Part shown: in pieces, positions 45,250 through 53,692 of the stretch
Numbering within the stretch: the first letter of the stretch is position 1
How the letters are laid out: each line of letters opens with the position of its first letter
Assembly (NCBI RefSeq): GCF_001439735.1
Contig: NZ_JYLN01000006.1
Location: 1 to 64,000 of the forward strand
From: Pseudomonas paralactis
Lineage (GTDB): Bacteria > Pseudomonadota > Gammaproteobacteria > Pseudomonadales > Pseudomonadaceae
DNA length: 64,000 nt
Direction: 5' to 3'
The notes under the pieces: generated by a model
What the model saw: only the letters and a program-made list of their open reading frames with translations
What the model was told of the DNA's origin: nothing
The model's database searches: none
Program-made: the position numbers and the translations under genes

Positions 45250-45283
45250 GGGTCAAGTGGCGACTGTTAAATCCTGCGCACAC

Positions 45284-45311
45284 AAAAACGCCCGGCATAA
45301 CCGGGCGTTTT
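45284..45311. terminator. infA terminator, bidirectional
   Basis: AAAACGCCCGG-CATAA-CCGGGCGTTTT is a perfect stem with A on one side and T on the other, so it works in both directions. It lies 12 bases after the infA stop. Confidence 0.9.
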
Positions 45312-45323
45312 GTATTGACTTGC

Positions 45324-45542
45324 TTAGCGAGCGCGGTAAGTGATGCGCCCTTTGCTCAAGTCATAGGGCGTCAGCTCGACGCGCACTTTGTCACCGGTAA
45401 GAATACGAATGTAGTTCTTGCGCATCTTGCCGGAGATATGCGCGGTTACGACGTGCCCATTTTCCAACTCCACACGAAACATGGTGTTGGGCAGGGTGTC
45501 GACGACAGTGCCTTCCATTTCGAAGCTGTCTTCTTTCGACAT
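45324..45542 (-). CDS. infA: Translation initiation factor IF-1
   Basis: The 72-residue protein starts [20 protein letters not shown] and is a single OB-fold, with [30 protein letters not shown] at the C-terminal half. It occupies the ribosomal A site during initiation. A longer open frame adds a leader with no ribosome site and was trimmed. Position between clpA and bpt/aat is as in other gammaproteobacteria. Confidence 0.98.
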
Positions 45543-45642
45543 GCAGTAAAGCCCTCGGTATCCAGTGAATGGCCCGGTGCAACTGCGCCAGGCAAAAGCG
45601 GCGTGCATTGTGCCCGAAAAAGGGGGTTCAAGCCAAGGGGTT

Positions 45643-46350
45643 CTAGTTAAGTGTGACCCATCTTTGATTAATCAGCAGCTCAATGGGCCGATATTGGGTC
45701 TTGTAGTTCATCTTTTTGCAGTTCTTGATCCAGTATCCGAGGTACACCGCTTCCAGTTCCAGGCGCAGTGCTTCACCTATTTGCCAGAGGATCGCAAAGC
45801 GCCCAAGGCTGCGGCGTTCTTCCTCGGGTTCATAGAAGGTGTACACCGCCGACAGGCCGTTTGGCAGCAGGTCGGTCACCGCCACCGCCAGCAGCCGTCC
45901 GTTGAGGCGGAACTCGTAAAACCGCGAGAACGGCAGATCACGGACCAGGAAGGTGGAAAACTGATCACGGCTGGGCGGGAACATATCCCCATCGGCATGG
46001 CGTTTCTCGATGTAGCGCTGATAAAGATCGAAGTATTCTTCGCTGTACTGCGGCTTGACCGCATTCACCGTCAGGTCGGCATTGCGCTTGAAGATGCGCT
46101 TCTGATTGCGATCGGGCAGAAATTGCGCGACCGGGATGCGCGCCGGCACACAGGCGTTGCAGTTTTGGCAGTGTGGACGGTACAGATGATCGCCGCTGCG
46201 CCGAAACCCCATCTCGGACAGGTCGGCGTACACGTGCACGTCCATCGGCTGGCTGGGGTCGAGGAACAGCGTGGTGGCCTGCTCGTCGGGCAGATAGCTG
46301 CAAGAGTGGGCTTGAGTGGCATAGAACTTCAAGCGCGCCAGCTCGGTCAT
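45643..46350 (-). CDS. bpt: Aspartate/glutamate leucyltransferase (arginyltransferase family)
   Basis: The 235-residue protein starts [20 protein letters not shown]. The N-terminal SCSYL and the [11 protein letters not shown] cysteines are those of the ATE/Bpt family, as is [18 protein letters not shown] near the end. Bacterial members of this length transfer leucine from Leu-tRNA to proteins with N-terminal Asp or Glu, creating a primary N-degron. It forms a pair with aat (57 bases upstream) and completes the pathway with clpS-clpA. Confidence 0.95.
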
Positions 46351-46406
46351 GATCAACCCTCGGGATAAGCTTTGGAATAAGTGTAAGCCAGGTAGGCGAA
46401 AGTCGC

Positions 46407-47087
46407 CTATGAAACCCACGGTCCAGAGCTGGGTTGGTCCAAATGTTTGCGCAGCAAATCGGCAAAGTCGCTGCGTGATATGGCGCGGGCACCGAGGCTG
46501 TGCAGGTGATCATTGGGCATCTGGCAGTCGATCAGCACAAAGCCCCACGCCTGTAATTGACGGGTCAAGGTGGCGAAACCGAATTTCGAGGCGTTGTCGG
46601 CGCGGCTGAACATGGATTCGCCAAAAAACAGCTGGCCCATCGCCAGGCCATACAGGCCGCCAACCAGTTCGCCCTGGTCCCACACTTCCACAGAGTGGGC
46701 GTAGCCGCGCTGGTGCAGCGCAAGGTAGGCGTCCTGGATGCCCTCGGTGATCCAGGTGCCATCCGCGTAGGCGCGCGGTGCTGCGCAGGCCTTGATGACG
46801 GCGGCGAAATCCTGATCGAAGGTCACGGTATAACGCTGTTGGCGCAATAACTTGCCGAGGCTGCGGGATACGTGCAGTTCGTCGGGGAAGATCACCGTGC
46901 GCGGGTCGGGTGACCACCAGAGGATGGGCTGACCTTCGGAGAACCACGGGAAGCAGCCATGGCGATAGGCCTGGATCAGGCGTTCGGCCGACAGGTCGCC
47001 ACCGGCGGCGAGCAGGCCGTTGGGTTCGCGCATGGCCTTGGCCAGGGGCGGGAAAGTCAGGTTGTCGCGTTGTAACCAGGTCAGCAT
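46407..47087 (-). CDS. aat: Leucyl/phenylalanyl-tRNA--protein transferase
   Basis: The 226-residue protein carries FPPLAKAMREPNGLLAAGGDLSAERLIQAYRHGCFPWF at the N-terminus and the GELVGGLYGLAMGQLFFGESMFS signature of Aat. It transfers Leu or Phe to proteins with N-terminal Arg or Lys, marking them for ClpS-ClpAP. It starts the aat-bpt unit. Confidence 0.98.
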   Translation of the reverse strand: MLTWLQRDNLTFPPLAKAMREPNGLLAAGGDLSAERLIQAYRHGCFPWFSEGQPILWWSPDPRTVIFPDELHVSRSLGKLLRQQRYTVTFDQDFAAVIKACAAPRAYADGTWITEGIQDAYLALHQRGYAHSVEVWDQGELVGGLYGLAMGQLFFGESMFSRADNASKFGFATLTRQLQAWGFVLIDCQMPNDHLHSLGARAISRSDFADLLRKHLDQPSSGPWVS

Positions 47088-47585
47088 GGCATCCAGGCTT
47101 ACGGAAGGGGAGGGGAGAGACAGACAAGGCGTCTGTCACACAAGCGTTGATTATTGTCGACCCGGCGCCAGGGGGCCAGCCCGATTAAGCTGTGATTGCG
47201 CATTAGCATGAGCGGGTGTTTCTGCAACTCTGTGCATAAGGCGCGGTCGTAATCGGGTCTGGCACATGCCAGCCATTTGCCAAGTTTGCCTGGATTGCCA
47301 GATACAGCTCATAAGCCTTTGTCAGCAAAGGCAATGCATGCTCAAATTGACCAGGCTTTGATACGTCAATTGCCAAGGCTGCCAGGTGAAGGCAAGTGTG
47401 TGGCATCGCGCACGCAAACCCGTACAATGCGGCCATTGTGGCGTTATCGCCATTTCACCTATCCATGACCTGGTGTTAAAAGTAGATTCAGCAACATACG
47501 TTCATTTTTCAGCTGCTCGGGATAGAGCAGTCATGTGTCGTCATTCAACAGATGGACGCGCTAAAGGCGCAGGAAAAGACCCGTT
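47088..47585. other. Divergent aat-ftsK intergenic region, 498 bp
   Basis: This region holds the promoters of aat and ftsK. In P. aeruginosa I recall trxB at this place; here there is no trace of a thioredoxin reductase. A 77-codon minus-strand open frame (47203-47436) has no ribosome site. No repeat of the REP families was seen. Confidence 0.5.
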
Positions 47586-49994
47586 TTGAAGAAATCCGCC
47601 GCAGCACCCAAAGCAGCAGTCGTACCGGCCTGGCGCCAGCACCTGCATTACCGACTCAAGGAAGGCGCACTGATTGCCATCGGTGCCCTGTGCCTGTTCC
47701 TGATGATGGCCTTGCTCACCTATGGCAAGGACGATCCGGGCTGGAGCCATAACAGCAAGATCGACGATGTGCAGAATTTCGGTGGGCCGGTAGGGTCCTA
47801 CAGCGCCGATATCCTGTTCATGATCCTGGGGTATTTCGCGTACATTTTCCCGCTGCTGCTGGCGATCAAAACCTGGCAGATCTTCCGCCAGCGTCACGAG
47901 CCATGGCAGTGGAGCGGCTGGCTGTTCTCCTGGCGCCTGATCGGCCTGGTGTTCCTGGTGCTGTCCGGCGCGGCGCTGGCGCATATCCACTTCCATGCAC
48001 CGACCGGCTTGCCGGCAGGCGCGGGCGGGGCTCTGGGCGAAAGCCTTGGCGACCTGGCACGCCGTACACTGAATATCCAGGGCAGCACCCTGATGTTCAT
48101 CGCGCTGTTCCTGTTCGGCCTCACGGTATTCACCGACCTGTCATGGTTCAAGGTGATGGACGTGACCGGCAAGATCACCCTCGACCTGTTCGAATTGTTC
48201 CAGGGCGCCGCCAACCGCTGGTGGGCCGCCCGTGTCGAGCGCAAGCAAATGGTGGCGCAGCTGCGTGAGGTCGACACCCGTGTCAACGAGGTGGTGGCTC
48301 CAAGCACGCCGGATCGGCGCGAGCAGGCCAAGGTCAAGGAACGCTTGATCGAGCGCGAGCAGGCCCTGAGCAAGCACATGTCGGATCGCGAGAAGCAGGT
48401 ACCGCCAGTGATCGCTCCGGCACCGCCCAAAGCGCCAGAACCCAGCCATCGCGTACAGAAAGAGAAACAGGCCCCGCTGTTTATCGACAGCGCCGTCGAA
48501 GGCACCTTGCCGCCGATCTCGATTCTCGACCCGGCAGAAAAGAAACAGCTCAATTATTCCCCCGAATCCCTGGCGGCTGTCGGCCATCTGCTGGAAATCA
48601 AGCTCAAGGAGTTCGGCGTCGAAGTGTCGGTGGATTCGATCCATCCGGGCCCTGTGATTACCCGTTACGAAATCCAGCCGGCCGCCGGTGTAAAAGTCAG
48701 CCGAATTTCCAACCTGGCCAAAGACCTGGCGCGTTCCCTGGCCGTGACCAGCGTGCGTGTGGTTGAAGTGATCCCCGGCAAAACTACCGTGGGTATCGAA
48801 ATTCCCAACGAAGACCGCCAGATCGTGCGTTTCTCCGAAGTGCTGTCGACTCCCGAATACGACAATTTCAAATCGCCGGTCACCCTGGCCCTCGGCCACG
48901 ACATCGGCGGCAAGCCGGTGATCACCGACCTGGCGAAAATGCCTCACCTGCTGGTAGCCGGTACCACCGGTTCCGGTAAGTCGGTGGGTGTGAACGCCAT
49001 GATCCTGTCGATCCTGTTCAAGTCCGGGCCGGATGACGCCAAGCTGATCATGATCGACCCGAAAATGTTGGAACTGTCGATCTACGAAGGTATTCCGCAC
49101 CTGCTGTGCCCGGTGGTCACCGACATGAAGGACGCTGCCAACGCCCTGCGCTGGAGCGTTGCCGAGATGGAGCGTCGCTATAAGCTGATGGCCAAGATGG
49201 GGGTTCGTAACCTGTCGGGCTTCAACGCCAAGGTCAAGGAAGCTCAGGACGCCGGCGAGCCGCTGACCGACCCGCTGTACAAGCGCGAAAGCATTCACGA
49301 CGAGGCCCCGCTGCTGACCAAGCTGCCGACCATCGTGGTGGTGGTCGACGAATTCGCCGACATGATGATGATCGTCGGCAAGAAGGTTGAAGAACTGATC
49401 GCCCGTATCGCCCAGAAGGCGCGTGCTGCCGGTATTCACTTGATCCTTGCGACTCAGCGCCCGTCGGTGGATGTGATCACCGGCCTGATCAAGGCCAACA
49501 TCCCGACGCGTATGGCGTTCCAGGTATCGAGCAAGATCGACTCACGGACCATCATCGATCAGGGTGGCGCCGAGCAACTGCTGGGCCACGGTGACATGCT
49601 CTACATGCCGCCGGGCACCAGCCTGCCGATCCGTGTGCACGGTGCTTTTGTGTCCGATGACGAAGTACACCGCGTGGTCGAAGCCTGGAAACTGCGCGGC
49701 GCACCTGAATACAACGACGACATCCTCGCGGGCGTCGAAGAGGCTGGCAGCGGCTTTGACGGTGGCAGCGGCGGTGGCGACGACGATGCCGAAACCGACG
49801 CGCTGTACGATGAAGCTGTGGCCTTCGTGCTCGAAAGCCGTCGCGCCTCCATCTCTGCGGTGCAGCGCAAGTTGAAAATCGGCTACAACCGCGCTGCCCG
49901 CATGATCGAAGCCATGGAACACGCTGGCGTCGTCACCGCAATGAACACCAACGGCTCGCGTGAAATCATCGCCCCCGGGCAGATGCGCGACTGA
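47586..49994 (+). CDS. ftsK: DNA translocase FtsK
   Basis: The 802-residue protein starts at TTG (LKKSAAAPKAAVVP, read as Met), with GGAA about 14 bases upstream; no ATG in frame lies near. Four or five N-terminal transmembrane helices (about 30-190) are followed by a short linker and the RecA-like motor with Walker A GTTGSGKS (459-466) and Walker B VVVDEFADMMM (about 586-595). The C-terminal winged-helix gamma domain (about 735-795) recognises KOPS sites. It couples chromosome dimer resolution and segregation to division at the septum. Its linker is much shorter than in E. coli. Confidence 0.97.
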   Translation: MKKSAAAPKAAVVPAWRQHLHYRLKEGALIAIGALCLFLMMALLTYGKDDPGWSHNSKIDDVQNFGGPVGSYSADILFMILGYFAYIFPLLLAIKTWQIFRQRHEPWQWSGWLFSWRLIGLVFLVLSGAALAHIHFHAPTGLPAGAGGALGESLGDLARRTLNIQGSTLMFIALFLFGLTVFTDLSWFKVMDVTGKITLDLFELFQGAANRWWAARVERKQMVAQLREVDTRVNEVVAPSTPDRREQAKVKERLIEREQALSKHMSDREKQVPPVIAPAPPKAPEPSHRVQKEKQAPLFIDSAVEGTLPPISILDPAEKKQLNYSPESLAAVGHLLEIKLKEFGVEVSVDSIHPGPVITRYEIQPAAGVKVSRISNLAKDLARSLAVTSVRVVEVIPGKTTVGIEIPNEDRQIVRFSEVLSTPEYDNFKSPVTLALGHDIGGKPVITDLAKMPHLLVAGTTGSGKSVGVNAMILSILFKSGPDDAKLIMIDPKMLELSIYEGIPHLLCPVVTDMKDAANALRWSVAEMERRYKLMAKMGVRNLSGFNAKVKEAQDAGEPLTDPLYKRESIHDEAPLLTKLPTIVVVVDEFADMMMIVGKKVEELIARIAQKARAAGIHLILATQRPSVDVITGLIKANIPTRMAFQVSSKIDSRTIIDQGGAEQLLGHGDMLYMPPGTSLPIRVHGAFVSDDEVHRVVEAWKLRGAPEYNDDILAGVEEAGSGFDGGSGGGDDDAETDALYDEAVAFVLESRRASISAVQRKLKIGYNRAARMIEAMEHAGVVTAMNTNGSREIIAPGQMRD

Positions 49995-49997
49995 TCC

Positions 49998-50023
49998 CGT
50001 GCCGCGTGGCAACACGCGGCACG
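49998..50023 (+). other. Perfect 11-bp hairpin with GCAA tetraloop between ftsK and lolA
   Basis: CGTGCCGCGTG-GCAA-CACGCGGCACG starts 4 bases after the ftsK stop. GCAA is a stable GNRA tetraloop. No T run follows, so it is not a standard terminator. It may stabilise or process the ftsK-lolA transcript. Confidence 0.75.
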
Positions 50024-50048
50024 CTCTGACTACTCAATGAGGACTCCC

Positions 50049-50672
50049 ATGCGCTTTATCCGCATGCTGTTGTTGCCGGCACTGGCCCTGACTGCTGTTT
50101 CGGCCCACGCTGACCCGGCTTCCGTCGCCAGCCTGAAGAACCTGCTGGACAAATCCCAGACCCTGACGGCGCGCTTTTCCCAGCTGACCCTGGATGCCGG
50201 CGGCACCCAGTTGCAGGAAACCGCCGGTGAAATGGCCGTGCAGCGCCCGGGGCTGTTCTATTGGCATACCGAAGGCAAGGCTGAGCAGACCATCGTTTCC
50301 GATGGCCAGAAAGTCACCCTCTGGGACCCGGACCTGGAGCAAGCGACCATCAAGAAGCTTGATCCACGCCTGAACCAGACCCCGGCACTGCTGCTGTCGG
50401 GTGACGTGTCGAAAATCAACGACAGCTTCGACGTCACTTCCAAGCAGACCAGCAACGTCATCGAGTTCACCCTCAAGCCAAAATCCAGGGACACGCTGTT
50501 TGACTCGCTGTCCCTGTCGTTCGGCAACGGTGTGATCAATAACATGCGCCTGATCGACAGCGTTGGCCAGCGCACCGATATCCTGTTCTCCGGGGTCAAG
50601 GCCAACCAGCCGGTGCCCGCGTCCAAGTTCAAGTTCGACATCCCCAAGGGTGCCGACGTAATCCAGGAATAA
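50049..50672 (+). CDS. lolA: Outer-membrane lipoprotein chaperone LolA
   Basis: The 207-residue protein starts at the ATG at 50049, which has GAGG 6 bases upstream; an in-frame ATG 12 bases earlier has no site. The Sec signal peptide (LLLPALALTAVSAHA) is cleaved near residue 20. The LolA core includes TARFSQLTLDAGG and LFYWHTEGKAEQTIVSDGQKVTLWDPDLEQ. It shuttles lipoproteins through the periplasm from LolCDE to LolB. It follows ftsK and precedes rarA as in many Pseudomonas genomes. Confidence 0.96.
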   Translation: MRFIRMLLLPALALTAVSAHADPASVASLKNLLDKSQTLTARFSQLTLDAGGTQLQETAGEMAVQRPGLFYWHTEGKAEQTIVSDGQKVTLWDPDLEQATIKKLDPRLNQTPALLLSGDVSKINDSFDVTSKQTSNVIEFTLKPKSRDTLFDSLSLSFGNGVINNMRLIDSVGQRTDILFSGVKANQPVPASKFKFDIPKGADVIQE

Positions 50673-50699
50673 CCTGCCCAGAGGTTTCAAGCGCTGCCC

Positions 50700-52025
50700 A
50701 TGGATCTGTTTCGAAGTGACCCGATTGCCCAGCCCCTGGCCGCACGCTTGCGTTCGACCAACCTGGATGAGTACGTCGGTCAGGAACACCTGCTCGCTCG
50801 CGGCAAGCCGTTGCGCGAAGCCCTGGAGCAGGGCGCGTTGCATTCGATGATTTTCTGGGGGCCGCCGGGCGTGGGTAAAACCACCCTGGCGCGGCTGCTG
50901 GCGAAAGTCTCGGATGCCCACTTTGAAACGGTCTCTGCGGTACTCGCCGGGGTCAAGGAAATCCGCCAGGCGGTGGAAGTCGCCAAACAGCAGGCCGGCC
51001 AGTACGGCAAGCGCACCATCCTGTTTGTCGACGAAGTGCATCGCTTCAACAAGTCGCAGCAGGATGCGTTCCTGCCGTATGTTGAAGACGGCACCTTGAT
51101 CTTTATTGGTGCCACCACTGAAAACCCTTCGTTTGAGCTCAACAACGCCTTGTTGTCGCGAGCGCGCGTCTACGTGCTCAAAAGCCTGGACGAAGCGGCG
51201 ATGCAAAAGCTGCTGCAGCGGGCCTTGAATGAAGACAAAGGCCTGGGCAAGCGCCATCTGAGCGTCAGTGAAGAGGGCTTCAAGATCCTGCTGACCGCCG
51301 CCGATGGCGATGGCAGGCGTTTTCTCAACCTGCTGGAGAACGCCTCGGACCTGGCCGAAGACGGCGGCGAAATTGGCGTCGACCTGTTGCAAAGCCTGTT
51401 GGGTGATACGCGTCGGCGCTTCGACAAGGGCGGTGAAGCGTTCTACGACCAGATTTCCGCGCTGCACAAGTCTGTGCGCGGCTCCAACCCGGACGGTGCG
51501 CTGTACTGGTTTGCGCGCATGATCGACGGCGGTTGCGATCCGCTGTACCTGGCCCGTCGCGTGGTGCGCATGGCCAGCGAAGACATCGGCAATGCCGACC
51601 CGCGTGCCCTGAGCCTGTGCCTCGCCGCCTGGGACGTGCAGGAGCGCCTCGGCAGCCCCGAAGGCGAGCTGGCCGTGGCTCAGGCCATCACTTACCTGGC
51701 CTGCGCACCCAAAAGCAATGCGGTTTACATGGGCTTCAAGTCGGCGCTGCGGGCGGCGGCCGAACATGGCTCGCTGGAAGTGCCGATGCACTTGCGCAAC
51801 GCGCCGACCAAACTGATGAAGCAGTTGGGTTACGGTGACGAATATCGCTACGCCCATGACGAACCGGATGCCTATGCGGCCGGCGAAGACTACTTCCCCG
51901 ATGCGCTGGAACCGTTGCCGCTCTACCAGCCGGTGCCCCGTGGCCTGGAGCTGAAGATCGGTGAAAAGCTCAATCACCTGGCCCAACTCGACCGTCTGAG
52001 CCCCAGAAAGCGGAGAAAATCATGA
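50700..52025 (+). CDS. rarA: Replication-associated recombination protein A (RarA/MgsA)
   Basis: The 441-residue AAA+ ATPase has Walker A GPPGVGKT (54-61), Walker B ILFVDEVHRFN and sensor 1 GATTENPSFE, followed by the conserved C-terminal tetramerisation domain with DPLYLARRVVRMASEDIGNADP. It acts at stalled replication forks with SSB. Its stop overlaps the crcB start by 4 bases. Confidence 0.97.
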   Translation: MDLFRSDPIAQPLAARLRSTNLDEYVGQEHLLARGKPLREALEQGALHSMIFWGPPGVGKTTLARLLAKVSDAHFETVSAVLAGVKEIRQAVEVAKQQAGQYGKRTILFVDEVHRFNKSQQDAFLPYVEDGTLIFIGATTENPSFELNNALLSRARVYVLKSLDEAAMQKLLQRALNEDKGLGKRHLSVSEEGFKILLTAADGDGRRFLNLLENASDLAEDGGEIGVDLLQSLLGDTRRRFDKGGEAFYDQISALHKSVRGSNPDGALYWFARMIDGGCDPLYLARRVVRMASEDIGNADPRALSLCLAAWDVQERLGSPEGELAVAQAITYLACAPKSNAVYMGFKSALRAAAEHGSLEVPMHLRNAPTKLMKQLGYGDEYRYAHDEPDAYAAGEDYFPDALEPLPLYQPVPRGLELKIGEKLNHLAQLDRLSPRKRRKS

Positions 52026-52396
52026 TTCCTTTGGTGGTTGCCGTCTCGGCTGGAGGTATCGCCGGTACACTGCTGCGCTTCGCCACCGGTAATTGGATCA
52101 ATGCCAATTGGCCGAAACACTTCTATACGGCGACGCTCGCCGTTAATATCGTGGGCTGCCTGTTGATCGGCGTGTTATACGGCCTGTTTTTGTTACGCCC
52201 GGAAGTGCCTGTCGAGGTACGTGCCGGCCTGATGGTTGGCTTTCTTGGCGGCCTGACGACTTTTTCATCCTTTTCACTGGATACCGTGCGCCTGCTGGAA
52301 AGCGGGCAAGTGCCGCTGGCGATTGGCTATGCGGCCATCAGCGTATTCGGCGGGCTGCTCGCCACCTGGGCTGGCCTGTCCTTGACCAAACTTTGA
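52022..52396 (+). CDS. crcB: Fluoride ion channel CrcB (Fluc)
   Basis: The 124-residue membrane protein has four helices. The family motif GGLTTFSSFSLDTVRLLE contains the phenylalanines of the fluoride path, and the conserved Asn is in LAVNIVGCLLIG. It forms a dual-topology dimer that exports fluoride. The ATGA overlap with rarA suggests translational coupling. No fluoride riboswitch is visible, as the gene has no leader of its own. Confidence 0.96.
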   Translation: MIPLVVAVSAGGIAGTLLRFATGNWINANWPKHFYTATLAVNIVGCLLIGVLYGLFLLRPEVPVEVRAGLMVGFLGGLTTFSSFSLDTVRLLESGQVPLAIGYAAISVFGGLLATWAGLSLTKL

Positions 52397-52411
52397 TAAC
52401 GAGAGACCGAC

Positions 52412-53692
52412 ATGCTCGATTCCAAACTGTTACGTAGCAACCTTCAGGACGTAGCGGACCGCCTGGCATCCCGTGGCTTTGCCTTGGATGTTGCGCGCAT
52501 CGAAGCGCTGGAAGAACAGCGCAAGACCGTCCAGACCCGCACCGAAGCACTGCAGGCTGAGCGTAATGCGCGTTCCAAATCCATTGGCCAGGCCAAACAG
52601 CGCGGTGAAGACATCGCGCCGTTGATGGCGGATGTCGAGCGTATGGGCACTGAGCTGTCCGACGGCAAAATCGAGCTGGAAGGCATCCAGACCGAGCTGG
52701 ATTCGATCCTGCTGGGCATTCCGAACCTGCCCCACGAATCCGTACCGGTCGGCGAAGACGAAGACGGCAACGTTGAAGTTCGCCGTTGGGGCACGCCCAA
52801 AGCCTTCGATTTCGAGATCAAGGATCATGTGGCCCTGGGTGAATTGACCGGTGGCCTGGATTTCGAGACCGCGGCAAAAATGTCCGGTGCCCGTTTCGCC
52901 TTGCTGCGTGGCCCGATCGCGCGCATGCACCGTGCGCTGGCCCAGTTCATGATCAACCTGCACACCGGCGAGCACGGCTACGAAGAAGCCTACACCCCGT
53001 ATCTGGTCCAGGCGCCGGCGTTGATGGGCACCAGCCAGCTGCCGAAATTCGAGGAAGACCTGTTCAAGATCACTCGTGACGGCGAAGCCGACCTGTACCT
53101 GATCCCGACGGCCGAAGTGTCGCTGACCAATATCGTCGCCGGCGAAATCCTCGACGCCAAGCAACTGCCGTTGAAACTGGTTGCCCACAGCCCGTGCTTC
53201 CGTAGCGAAGCCGGTGCGTCGGGTCGCGATACCCGTGGCATGATCCGCCAACACCAGTTCGACAAGGTCGAGATGGTTCAGGTAGTAGAACCGTCGACCT
53301 CCATGGAAGCTCTGGAAGGCCTGACCGCCAATGCCGAACGCGTGCTGCAACTGCTGGAGCTGCCTTATCGCGTACTGGCGTTGTGTACTGGCGACATGGG
53401 CTTCAGCGCCGTGAAGACCTACGATTTGGAAGTGTGGGTGCCGAGCCAGGACAAGTACCGCGAAATTTCGTCGTGCTCCAACTGCGGTGATTTCCAGGCC
53501 CGTCGTATGCAGGCGCGTTTCCGTAACCCGGAAACCGGCAAGCCGGAGTTGGTGCACACCCTTAACGGTTCGGGCCTGGCCGTAGGCCGTACCCTGGTGG
53601 CCGTGCTGGAAAACTACCAGCAGGCCGACGGTTCGATCCGTGTGCCTGAGGTGCTCAAGCCGTACATGGGCGGCGTTGAGGTCATCGGCTAA
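52412..53692 (+). CDS. serS: Seryl-tRNA synthetase
   Basis: The 426-residue class II synthetase has an N-terminal coiled-coil arm (about residues 30-100) that grips tRNA-Ser and the catalytic core with motif 2 SPCFRSEAGASGRDTRGMIRQHQFDKVEM and motif 3 LNGSGLAVGRTLVAVLENYQQ. It charges tRNA-Ser in the cytoplasm. It lies 15 bases after crcB; cysG begins on the very next base after its stop. Confidence 0.98.
   Translation: MLDSKLLRSNLQDVADRLASRGFALDVARIEALEEQRKTVQTRTEALQAERNARSKSIGQAKQRGEDIAPLMADVERMGTELSDGKIELEGIQTELDSILLGIPNLPHESVPVGEDEDGNVEVRRWGTPKAFDFEIKDHVALGELTGGLDFETAAKMSGARFALLRGPIARMHRALAQFMINLHTGEHGYEEAYTPYLVQAPALMGTSQLPKFEEDLFKITRDGEADLYLIPTAEVSLTNIVAGEILDAKQLPLKLVAHSPCFRSEAGASGRDTRGMIRQHQFDKVEMVQVVEPSTSMEALEGLTANAERVLQLLELPYRVLALCTGDMGFSAVKTYDLEVWVPSQDKYREISSCSNCGDFQARRMQARFRNPETGKPELVHTLNGSGLAVGRTLVAVLENYQQADGSIRVPEVLKPYMGGVEVIG

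Noticed and set aside
47203..47436. 77-codon minus-strand open frame between aat and ftsK
   Set aside because: It has no ribosome site at either possible ATG and no recognisable domain, and it lies in the likely promoter region of ftsK. It could be real, but there is no positive support.
47088..47585. Loss of trxB between aat and ftsK
   Set aside because: trxB occurs here in P. aeruginosa as I recall, but other Pseudomonas also lack it at this place, so this is normal variation and no gene remnant is visible.
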